From: Bacteroidales bacterium
GTDB taxonomy: Bacteria > Bacteroidota > Bacteroidia > Bacteroidales > Tenuifilaceae
DNA length: 64,000 nt
Assembly: GCA_013141385.1 (NCBI GenBank)
Contig: JABFRB010000014.1
Span: 1 to 64,000 of the forward strand
Reading direction: 5' to 3'
The notes under the pieces were generated by a model. That model was not told the DNA's origin. It searched no databases and saw only the letters and a program-made list of their open reading frames with translations. The position numbers and the translations under genes are program-made. Positions 16,032 through 23,671 of the stretch are shown here, piece after piece (the stretch's first letter is position 1; every line of letters starts with the position of its first letter).

Positions 16032-16808
16032 TTAGTGGCTGTACCTTTTTTCATTCCTCTTCATAAATATCAAACTACCTAAAGCTAAAATTAACGAGAG
16101 TGTTAACATTTCTAATGAACCTAAATAGGTATTAAATCTCTCTGGTTCAGATAATGGATTCATTGAGTCTGAGTAAATATGAAAACTACCAAACATAACA
16201 ACCATCCACCCGAAATGAAGCGCCCATGAGTATCCTATGTGTCCTGTATAAAGTATCAAGTTATTTCTAACAAAACCTATAAGAAATAATGTTAATAAAG
16301 TTGTAATCTCAATAATACCTCTGTCGTTAAAAATCCATTTGTAGAAAATAAAGTGTATCAAAGAGAAAACTATAGCTAACCCTAAAGAGGCAATAATTGG
16401 TTTTATTTTCCTTTTATTAACAAGAAAATAAAGAATTATTGCTCCTAAAACAATTTCTTCATTAAGAATGTAGAATATATCATGGTAGTAATCTCTCCAA
16501 TTTCTAAATTGTATGATTACATTTTGCTTATGAGCAATATAACTCATTAGCAAAAGGGCGCAAATTGTGACTAACCCTGCAAGAAATATAGACTTGATAA
16601 CAATTTTATAATCAATTGTTAATCCAATGACTTTTAAAAAATCGTTTTTCCAAATTAAGTAACTGAATAATATTATTAGAATACTTCCTATTGATGAAAT
16701 CCACCAACCACCTAAAAAGTAATAAGAGAGTAGTACATGTGATAATATCAAAAGGCTTGTCCACAATTTTTGAATTATAAATCTATCTCTTTCACTCTTC
16801 ATGGTCAT
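16032..16808 (-). CDS. CPBP-type intramembrane metalloprotease-like protein
   Basis: A 258-residue protein with about eight hydrophobic segments. It fits the CPBP (CAAX protease and bacteriocin-processing) superfamily: motif 1 is NEEIVLGAIIL (EE, but without the usual Arg), motif 2 FSLIHF, and motif 3 WALHFGWM. Glu and His residues needed for metal binding are present, while the Arg substitution raises doubt about activity. Members process peptides or give bacteriocin self-immunity. Two Met codons are close together (16808 and 16802); either may start translation. Spacers with palindromic, cassette-like character lie on both sides. Confidence 0.75.
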   Translation of the reverse strand: MTMKSERDRFIIQKLWTSLLILSHVLLSYYFLGGWWISSIGSILIILFSYLIWKNDFLKVIGLTIDYKIVIKSIFLAGLVTICALLLMSYIAHKQNVIIQFRNWRDYYHDIFYILNEEIVLGAIILYFLVNKRKIKPIIASLGLAIVFSLIHFIFYKWIFNDRGIIEITTLLTLFLIGFVRNNLILYTGHIGYSWALHFGWMVVMFGSFHIYSDSMNPLSEPERFNTYLGSLEMLTLSLILALGSLIFMKRNEKRYSH

Positions 16809-16832
16809 ATGTGTCGTCTTTCATAGTATAGT

Positions 16833-16979
16833 TTTGCGTATTTGTTGTGTTTGGGAGTTTAAACGCTTTCTTGCCCCTCGTTATAATGCTACTTAAAAGC
16901 GTTAAGAACTCCAAATGCGTCATCAACCCAAATACAACCGAACGTTTTGTGCGAGTTTGGCGGAGCCAATAAATACGCT
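16833..16979 (-). repeat. Palindromic spacer, inverted relative of 13369-13447
   Basis: On the minus strand it reads AGCGTATTTATTGGCTCCGC..., then CCCAAACACAACAAATACGC, sharing those blocks with 13369-13447 in the opposite orientation. The two ends GCGTATTTATTG and CAACAAATACGC pair. It follows the TIR gene and precedes the CPBP gene. The outer cores are degenerate. Confidence 0.5.
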
Positions 16980-16994
16980 GTTATATGTCGTAAA

Positions 16995-17909
16995 TTATAC
17001 ATGCTTAAAACACATATTTGCTATTACCCTTAATCTTTCTTGATTTAAAATACCTCTATTTTCCCTTATTACATTATTTTCTAAATCGTTTAAAAATGAG
17101 TCATTTAGCATTCTAGGTGCAATGTCATAAAACACTCCTTCTTCCCATATGTCTTTTGATTTATTCTCTAATAAATCCTCATATGTGCCATTAATTCTCA
17201 AATTTAATACAGCACCAACATCTATTTTTGAATCTGAAAGTTTTTGGGATAAACTAAGTGAATCCTGATTATAAATTAAACCATAACTAAATGACCAACG
17301 CATTCCAAATTCAGGTAATTCTTTGCTCCATGGAAGATTGAGAGTGCTAGTTATATACTCTATTGTTTGATTAATTGTCCAAGATAAATCACAGCTCATA
17401 CGAAAAAACTTATCAAATCGAGTAGAATGAAGGTAAACAAATTGTTTATCACTTAATGTAAAATCAGGCCAGGGGTATAATATTTTATCTCCAATTTCAT
17501 TTAGAGCTTCATTATCTTTTCCAAAAAACTTCAAAATCTCATCAATACCAATTTTATAATCTTTTCTGAAGTCTGCAAATGCTCTATGGCTTAATAATGG
17601 AGGCACATCGCAATCCTCTAATAAGAGAGGAATTATAAATGTGCCAGTTAGGTTTATTTGTTTTATTAGTGCAGCATTAAGTTCTTCATTTACCCATTTT
17701 GAATTGGTGGCATTTTTAGATAAAATAATTATAAAGTGTTTAGAATTTGAAATTCCTTCGTTTATCTTACCTGGTATACTATCGCCTAATTGAATATCAA
17801 ATTTATCATACCAAACTGGCACACCAACTTTGGTTAAATCCTTTACTAGCTTATCCGCAAATAATTTGTCTTTGCTTGAATGTGAGATAAATACATTATT
17901 TGGTTTCAT
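16995..17909 (-). CDS. TIR domain protein with C-terminal beta-grasp-like region
   Basis: A 304-residue cytoplasmic protein. Residues 5-130 form a TIR domain: NVFISHSSKDK at the start, GDSIPGKINEGI, then SKWVNEEL, whose Glu76 lies four residues after Trp72, as the catalytic Glu does in SARM1-like NADases. NAD hydrolysis in an antiviral response is therefore likely. Residues about 165-260 (WTINQTIEYI, then SLSLSQKLSDSKIDVGAVLNLRI) show a pattern like a ubiquitin/YukD-type beta-grasp fold. The final 45 residues are unassigned. It stands alone with no obvious partner in the same operon, and cassette-like spacers follow it. The Ubl assignment is tentative. Confidence 0.85.
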   Translation of the reverse strand: MKPNNVFISHSSKDKLFADKLVKDLTKVGVPVWYDKFDIQLGDSIPGKINEGISNSKHFIIILSKNATNSKWVNEELNAALIKQINLTGTFIIPLLLEDCDVPPLLSHRAFADFRKDYKIGIDEILKFFGKDNEALNEIGDKILYPWPDFTLSDKQFVYLHSTRFDKFFRMSCDLSWTINQTIEYITSTLNLPWSKELPEFGMRWSFSYGLIYNQDSLSLSQKLSDSKIDVGAVLNLRINGTYEDLLENKSKDIWEEGVFYDIAPRMLNDSFLNDLENNVIRENRGILNQERLRVIANMCFKHV

Positions 17910-17955
17910 AGCAGGTCTTTTTTATGGCAACTAACTTAATATAAGCCTATTCATG

Positions 17956-17992
17956 TAAGACCTATATATTAAAATTTAAGAAATAGGTCTTA
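17956..17992. other. Hairpin upstream of the TIR gene
   Basis: TAAGACCTAT and ATAGGTCTTA form a perfect 10-bp stem about 47 bp upstream of the TIR start. The GACCTAT/ATAGGTC core recurs in a hairpin at 35906-35942. It could be an operator or a transcript structure. Confidence 0.45.
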
Positions 17993-18433
17993 TTCGTCAT
18001 CTTACTTATCAAAGTTAAAAAAAAATTAACCATAGTAAAATTGTTATTTTATAATTTGAATACTTCTCGGTTCTGCTGTCAGTTGTACCTCCATCGTTTT
18101 ATTCTTTTAGGCTAAGCCTATGATTTATGAAAAAAAACTACCATTTACTTATGTTTATTATAACCCAACCAAAAATTCAAATATTTTTACTGATTCGTTA
18201 AATTCTCCTAATTCTTTAGCTTCTAACTCCCAAAATACTTCCGAATAACATCTTTTTTTATATACTTTTGTAGTATTGATATCCCCTAAATTTATTAGAG
18301 ATGAAACACCCATGGAATCAGCTAGCATTAATACGAATAAATAAAGCATGGGTGTACCATCATTGCAAAATGCTATCATTTAAAATAACGCTGACAAACA
18401 ACCAATTACATATTTAACGTAAATATCATTCGG

Positions 18434-19102
18434 ATGAAAAAAGTATTTTATATTATAGTTTGTTCGTTGCTTTTGAACTCAAGCATAGCTAATGCTCAAA
18501 CACAAAATCGCAGGTTTAGCATTTTTGCCGATCCTCAATTATCGTGGTTTACATCCGATACAAAGAAATTTAGCCCAAACGGTACGGTGGGAGGTTTTAA
18601 TGTTGGCTTAATAGCCGACAAGTATTTTGCCGATCGATATGCCGTATATACTGGGTTATCAATCAATAATCTTGGCGGAAACATTAAATATAACGAGGCT
18701 GGATATAAACTCGAAACCCGCGATTCCACCTACTCAATCACCCCAGGAACAAATATTAAGCTTAAGGCTCAATACCTAACTGTACCTCTGGGTTTAAAGT
18801 TTAAAACAAATCAAATTGGTTACATCACCTTTTTTGCTCAGGTTGGGGTATCGGGTCATATTAGGCTAAAAGCATCGGCATGGGATGTGAAGGATAAGAT
18901 TGACAAAGAAACCGCCACTCCACAATTTAACTTAGCTTTTGCCTCTTACAATGTATGTGCTGGAATTGAATACTCCTTGGGTGGACCCAGCAGCGTACAA
19001 ACTGGAATTACATACTCAGGTGGCTTTACAGAAGCCTACAAAGCAGGACATGGTACCGTCAGCATAGGAAGTTTATCGCTAAGAATAGGCATCGTTTTTT
19101 AA
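18434..19102 (+). CDS. Outer-membrane beta-barrel protein
   Basis: A 222-residue protein with a Sec signal peptide (KKVFYIIVCSLLLNSSIANA, cleavage near residue 22). Short amphipathic strands follow, ending in SLSLRIGIVF, the aromatic C-terminus typical of beta-barrels. It belongs to the broad PorT/OMP beta-barrel group of Bacteroidota. Function is not predictable from sequence. The next gene, nadE, starts 9 nt downstream, so the two are probably cotranscribed. Confidence 0.8.
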   Translation: MKKVFYIIVCSLLLNSSIANAQTQNRRFSIFADPQLSWFTSDTKKFSPNGTVGGFNVGLIADKYFADRYAVYTGLSINNLGGNIKYNEAGYKLETRDSTYSITPGTNIKLKAQYLTVPLGLKFKTNQIGYITFFAQVGVSGHIRLKASAWDVKDKIDKETATPQFNLAFASYNVCAGIEYSLGGPSSVQTGITYSGGFTEAYKAGHGTVSIGSLSLRIGIVF

Positions 19103-19111
19103 TAATTGGCT

Positions 19112-20770
19112 ATGAAGATTGCACTGGCTCAGCTAAATTATACTGTTAACCATTTTGAGTACAATAAAACGAAGATGGTTAAAGCAATTGAGCGAGCAAA
19201 ATCGGATTGTGTTGATTTAATCGTTTTTTCCGAACTCTCCATATGTGGCTATCCTCCACATGATTTACTGGAAAGAGAGGATTTTATCGCAAATTGCGAT
19301 ACTGCAATAAACCAACTATCCGCCCACTGCAAAGGAATTACAGCAATTGTAGGCGCACCAAGCTTAAACCCTAACCCGAAGGGTAAAATGCTATATAACT
19401 CAGCATACGTACTTAAGGACGGTGCTGTGGTTAGCGTTCATCATAAAACCCTACTGCCAACCTACGATGTATTTGATGAGTACCGATACTTTGAGCCAAA
19501 TAGTGAGTTCAACATTATAACCATTAATGGGAAAAAGATAGCAATTACCATTTGCGAGGATTTATGGGACGATCAGCCTGTTTCATCAACCTTTGCAAAA
19601 AGTCGGCTTTACAAATCGTCGCCAATGGATAAACTCAAAGAGTTTAATCCTGAACTTATAATAAATATTGCGGCATCCCCATTCTCCTACAACAATGAGG
19701 AGCACAGGAAAAAGGTTTTTACAGATAATATCAATCGCTATAAAATCCCTGTTATCTATGTTAATCAGATTGGCGCTAACACGGAGCTAATTTTCGATGG
19801 TGGATCGATGGTACTGGATAGAAAAGGACAGGTTCTAGAGCAGCTAAGTAGTTTCGAGGAAGATTATAAGATTGTTGATTCAGAATCACTTGAATCAAAT
19901 CAACCAATTAAATCAGAAACCATTTCCGAAGACATTCGGATATCAAGAATTTACAATGCAATTGTTCTTGGCATTCGGGATTATTTCCAAAAAATGGGCT
20001 TTACAAAAGCAACTCTTGGTTTATCGGGTGGTATCGACTCGGCAGTAACACTGGCTATGGCAGCTGAGGCTTTAGGTAGTGAAAATCTCAGAGTCCTTTT
20101 AATGCCATCGAAATACTCCTCTCAACATTCAATTGATGATGCGGTTGCCTTGGCTAATAATCTAAATATTCAATACGATTTGATTAGCATTCAGGATACG
20201 TTCGATAGCTTTAACAATGGGCTTTCGGAACTATTTAAAGGCTTGAATGAAGGCATTGCTGAAGAAAATTTACAAGCTCGTATTCGTGGAACTCTGCTGA
20301 TGGCTCTTTCCAATAAATTCGGGCATCTAGTTCTTAATACTTCAAATAAAAGTGAGGCTGCGGTAGGTTATGGGACACTTTACGGGGATATGAATGGTGC
20401 GCTAAGCGTTTTAGGCGATGTTTATAAAACTGACGTTTTTAAGCTTGCCTATTTTATTAATCGGGAGAAGGAGATAATTCCAATAAATACTATTGTGAAA
20501 CCACCTTCCGCCGAGTTACGACCCAACCAAAAAGATTCTGATTCGCTCCCAGAATACGATTTGCTGGATAAAATTCTGTTTCGATATATTGAAGAGCAAA
20601 AAAGTTCAGACGCTATCATCTCAGAAGGATTTGATAGTTCAACTGTACTAAAAACTATCAGACTTGTAAACGTCAATGAGTACAAAAGATTTCAAGCCCC
20701 TCCTATTTTAAGGGTTTCATCAAAAGCATTTGGATTTGGTAGAAGAATGCCAATTGTTGCTAAATGGTAA
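19112..20770 (+). CDS. nadE: Glutamine-dependent NAD+ synthetase
   Basis: Catalyses the last step of NAD+ synthesis, amidation of nicotinic acid adenine dinucleotide with ammonia from glutamine. It is a cytoplasmic two-domain enzyme of 552 residues. The N-terminal nitrilase-like glutaminase has its triad at Glu41 (VFSELS), Lys112 (HHKTLLP) and Cys148 (ICEDLW). The C-terminal synthetase has the ATP-pyrophosphatase loop SGGIDS (305-310). The ATG at 19112 is preferred over an in-frame TTG six bases upstream. It is close behind the beta-barrel gene. Length and motifs are normal. Confidence 0.96.
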   Translation: MKIALAQLNYTVNHFEYNKTKMVKAIERAKSDCVDLIVFSELSICGYPPHDLLEREDFIANCDTAINQLSAHCKGITAIVGAPSLNPNPKGKMLYNSAYVLKDGAVVSVHHKTLLPTYDVFDEYRYFEPNSEFNIITINGKKIAITICEDLWDDQPVSSTFAKSRLYKSSPMDKLKEFNPELIINIAASPFSYNNEEHRKKVFTDNINRYKIPVIYVNQIGANTELIFDGGSMVLDRKGQVLEQLSSFEEDYKIVDSESLESNQPIKSETISEDIRISRIYNAIVLGIRDYFQKMGFTKATLGLSGGIDSAVTLAMAAEALGSENLRVLLMPSKYSSQHSIDDAVALANNLNIQYDLISIQDTFDSFNNGLSELFKGLNEGIAEENLQARIRGTLLMALSNKFGHLVLNTSNKSEAAVGYGTLYGDMNGALSVLGDVYKTDVFKLAYFINREKEIIPINTIVKPPSAELRPNQKDSDSLPEYDLLDKILFRYIEEQKSSDAIISEGFDSSTVLKTIRLVNVNEYKRFQAPPILRVSSKAFGFGRRMPIVAKW

Positions 20771-20856
20771 CAAATAATCTTATTTTTGAAGTAATAAAAC
20801 CCTATGTCCTAAAATAATATATTTATAGACTTTAATGTTCTAAAGCATATTTTTAT

Positions 20857-20864
20857 TAACTTTG
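20857..20864 (+). promoter_or_regulatory. Bacteroidota-type -7 element for the Crp/Fnr gene
   Basis: TAACTTTG matches TAnnTTTG. It leaves almost no leader for the ATG at 20875 but a normal one for the ATG at 20893, and so decides the start codon. Confidence 0.55.
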
Positions 20865-20892
20865 CTACTCCTTAATGTTGAGAAATACTACA

Positions 20893-21600
20893 ATGGCTTA
20901 CCAAAACATTGATAATCAGAGAGAAAGTGCCTTTGAAGCGGTGTGCGCACTATTTCACAACCTCCAGCCCAGTGAGAAAGAAAAGATGAAGGCTAATTTC
21001 ACATGCACTTACATCAAGAAAGGAGAAATAATTTTCAGGGATGGTGAAAAACCTACAGGTTTGGTTTGTTTATACAAAGGTAAGGTTAAGATTTTTAAGG
21101 AAGGTGTTGGTGGGCGCGACCAAATTGTTAGAATGGCCAAACCGGTTGGTTTCTTTGGCTACAGAGCCATGTTTGCTGATGAAAACCATATTGCCACTGC
21201 TGAGGCTCTTGAAGACTCAATAATTTGTACCATTGAACGTGATTGCCTGCTTGAGATACTACAAACCAATTCGCAACTCACATTTCATATATTAAAGTCA
21301 CTGGCAACGGAGCTTGGTATTTCGAATAATCGTACAATCACTCTTACCCAAAAACATATTAGAGGTAGACTTGCTGAATCATTGCTTTTCTTGCGCGATA
21401 CGTATGGTCTTGAGGATGACAATCAAACCATTAAGGTTTACCTTTCGAGAGAAGATCTTGCAAACCTCTCAAACATGACCACATCTAATGCTATTCGTAC
21501 CTTATCCAGTTTCTGTAATGAAAATGTTCTAGAACTTGATGGTCGTAGGATTAAGATTCTTGATCCCTACAAATTAGATAGAATAAGTAACTTAGGGTAA
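20893..21600 (+). CDS. Crp/Fnr family transcriptional regulator
   Basis: A 235-residue regulator. Residues about 30-130 form a cyclic-nucleotide-binding-like barrel (KKGEIIFRDGEKPTGLVCLYKGKVKIF). A long dimerisation helix follows, then a winged helix with LSREDLANLSNMTTSNAIRTLSSF as recognition region. The cysteine pattern of oxygen-sensing FNR is not present at the N-terminus, so the signal is unknown. An upstream in-frame ATG at 20875 is possible, but a promoter-like TAACTTTG at 20857-20864 places the transcript start too close to it. The gene appears monocistronic. Confidence 0.92.
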   Translation: MAYQNIDNQRESAFEAVCALFHNLQPSEKEKMKANFTCTYIKKGEIIFRDGEKPTGLVCLYKGKVKIFKEGVGGRDQIVRMAKPVGFFGYRAMFADENHIATAEALEDSIICTIERDCLLEILQTNSQLTFHILKSLATELGISNNRTITLTQKHIRGRLAESLLFLRDTYGLEDDNQTIKVYLSREDLANLSNMTTSNAIRTLSSFCNENVLELDGRRIKILDPYKLDRISNLG

Positions 21601-21637
21601 TCTCAAAAGATTTCTAAAGAACTATAAAGGATACCGC

Positions 21638-22270
21638 CTATTTCATTATACTTTTTAACCTTTTTCTATCAATTGCAATTGGGTAGTCATCGCACTGATA
21701 AGATTCATTGTAGCTTAGGTTAAAAAAGATAGTATCATTATTAAAGAAAAAATTCTCGAATTTTTCCGAGGTATCAAGGGAGCATACAGATTCTTCTTTA
21801 AGTTGATTTTCAATAATGTATTTTAAAGTATCACGAAAATTTTGGGGATTCGTAAATAGCTCTTCAATTCTAATCAACCTATTATTAGCTATATCGTAGT
21901 TTATATTATAATTTTGATATAGAATTCTCTCAATACCAGGAATAGCCCATTCTATGGATTGAGCAAGACTTATATATTGCCCATTATTTGTCTTAATCTC
22001 GTAATGATAGGTTAATGCACGAGTAAAATCCTTCTCAAAATCGAGAATAAATTTTTTGAATTCAAAAACATTCGAATCAATCCTACTCTTAATTAATTCA
22101 TTAAGAGCACTTGCTTTTAATGATGAAAAGGTAGGGTAATCAATATCAATTTGATAGTTTAAGGTGCTATCAAATTCTTTAATATGTTGTATTGAAATAC
22201 CAGAGGGGCTATTCTTACATGAAGAAATTACTACTACAAGTAAGAAAACTAATACTTTAAATTTCATCAT
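21638..22270 (-). CDS. DUF3298-type lipoprotein
   Basis: A 210-residue lipoprotein. The N-terminus (FKVLVFLLVVVISSC) is a type II signal with the lipobox ending at Cys18. The mature part resembles DUF4163/DUF3298 proteins: YHYEIKTNNGQYISLAQSIEW, then NYDIANNRLIRIEELF and a closing SYNESYQCDDYPIAI. This fold also occurs in the RsiV anti-sigma factor and in peptidoglycan-interacting proteins. It is probably anchored in the cell envelope; function is unknown. It is convergent with the Crp/Fnr gene, only 38 nt apart. Confidence 0.8.
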   Translation of the reverse strand: MMKFKVLVFLLVVVISSCKNSPSGISIQHIKEFDSTLNYQIDIDYPTFSSLKASALNELIKSRIDSNVFEFKKFILDFEKDFTRALTYHYEIKTNNGQYISLAQSIEWAIPGIERILYQNYNINYDIANNRLIRIEELFTNPQNFRDTLKYIIENQLKEESVCSLDTSEKFENFFFNNDTIFFNLSYNESYQCDDYPIAIDRKRLKSIMK

Positions 22271-22300
22271 ATTGTGGATATTTTAAGTAATTAACTCAAG

Positions 22301-22667
22301 TTGCTAGATGCTAGTTACTGATATCTTGTTATTTATTTGATATTCGGATTGATACAAGATTTAACCTCTTAAAATTAAAGTTATATGATTGTCCGCAATA
22401 TTACCTAGTGAAGAATAAATAATCCAAATTGTCATTGCCTAACGGCGAACTCGCAAAATGCGCTCGGTTCCTGTGAACCGTTAGCTCATGAGCGAAGCAA
22501 ATAATGCAGGAATCCATCTCTTTAACTAGATTCCGGGACTTCGCCCGGAATGACAATGGAGAGCGTGTTTTGCTTATAGGTAGCATAATGGATATTGCAT
22601 ATAAAGTTAAATGCAAAAAGAATTAAATACTGCAAATCATCAAACTAGCAACTTGCAACAAGTAACT
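22301..22667. repeat. Composite dispersed repeat
   Basis: The outer parts match 1838-1990 (TTGCTAGATGCTAGTT left, GTTAAATGCAAAAAGAATTA and AACTAGCAACTTG right). A second element with ATTGTCATT/AATGACAAT ends (22428-22556) is inserted in the middle and has a relative at 29576-29662. This is a repeat within a repeat; no gene is seen. Confidence 0.6.
22428..22556. repeat. Small inverted-end element, copy 1
   Basis: Bounded by ATTGTCATT and AATGACAAT. Contains GAACCGTTAGCTCATGAGCG, AATAATGCAGGAATC and TTCCGGGACTTCGCCCGGAA, all shared with 29576-29662. The CCGGGaCTTCGcCCGG part is a strong hairpin. Likely a non-coding MITE-like repeat. Confidence 0.65.
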
Positions 22668-22730
22668 TAGGTTAACTATTTAAAATTCAAATCATCTCAA
22701 TATACAAATAATTTTGAAAAGAAAGCAATA

Positions 22731-23273
22731 TTAAAACCATGTAATCATATATTCATCGTACTCAGCACCTTTATTTACCTCTTGAACGAGTTCAACTTTC
22801 ACGCCCATTACACCTGTTTTCCTAACCAATCCCTCTAAAAGTCCAATTTGAAGCACACAATTAAAATTTTGAGTTTTTCTCATTAATACTGATTTTTCAG
22901 TATGGCTAACAATTTCCCAACCCCTTTTTTTGGGATCTTGAACACCAATTTGAGTAGTGATTAAGAGGGCTTTCATAACATCCAAGGGGGAACATTTTCC
23001 GGCTATCATTTTATTTGTTACCATCACATCGTAGGTAGACTCACCGACATTTCTTCCAATCCGCATTAGATTAAACCTTCCCAAATTTTGTTCAATCCAT
23101 TCACACATCTGAAGATAAACTTGAATTGAAACCCTATTCGTAGGTTTTGAAAAATCACACCCGTTTGCAATGTCAAACAAAGCTTTATATTCTTGCTTTT
23201 TATCCTGATAGTTTTTCAAAACATCAGTAATAACTCCAGCAGATATTGTAACGTTATCAGTTGATTTGTCCAT
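22731..23273 (-). CDS. Hypothetical cytoplasmic protein
   Basis: A 180-residue protein without signal peptide or membrane segment. I do not recognise the family with certainty. The layout (N-terminal helices, an FNLMRIGRNVGESTYDVMV segment, then helices and a C-terminal alternation of strands such as RGWEIVSHTEKSVLMRK and CVLQIGLLEGLVRKTGV) resembles small sensor folds of the heme-NO-binding/V4R type. No conserved heme His is evident, so this is weak. The gene stands alone, with 400 bp of AT-rich DNA on its far side. Confidence 0.65.
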   Translation of the reverse strand: MDKSTDNVTISAGVITDVLKNYQDKKQEYKALFDIANGCDFSKPTNRVSIQVYLQMCEWIEQNLGRFNLMRIGRNVGESTYDVMVTNKMIAGKCSPLDVMKALLITTQIGVQDPKKRGWEIVSHTEKSVLMRKTQNFNCVLQIGLLEGLVRKTGVMGVKVELVQEVNKGAEYDEYMITWF

Positions 23274-23671
23274 GGCTATAAATTTAGATAATATGTAAAT
23301 GAACTTTAAAATCCTATCTGAATTAATTTTATCTAAACAATCTCTTTAATAAAAAATCATTAGAAAATTGTATTTCAAATCAATAAAATTTACATTGTTA
23401 GATTAATAGACACTCTCTTTATCAATTACAAAATAACAGATATATAAATATTTACTGAAGTTTTTTTGTGCTTAAAATAATTAGGCAATAATCTTTGGTA
23501 AATAACGACAGATCTTTGACGAATTAATCTTTTTTAATCTTTTTTGAACTTCGGGGAAGAGAGTTAATAGAATATTTTTATACAATATATTGAAATACCA
23601 GTATTACTTATTTGAAAACAAGGATGAGTCCAGTCGAAAAGTCTTCCGTAGACTCCTTTTGTAGGAAAAAT
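23274..23671. other. AT-rich intergenic region
   Basis: About 400 bp between the hypothetical gene and murF-alr. No ORF or clear RNA was found. A short GAGTC...GACTC pairing at about 23623-23663 is the only structure noted. Confidence 0.4.

Noticed and set aside
18158-18379. 73-codon leftward ORF between the TIR and beta-barrel genes
   Set aside because: No family resemblance and no ribosome-binding site; could be a gene remnant, but not supportable.
23618-23664. GGATGAGTCC ... CGAAAAGTC segment resembling a hammerhead ribozyme
   Set aside because: The CTGATGA core is not intact and stems II and III are too short; only a weak GAGTC/GACTC pairing remains.
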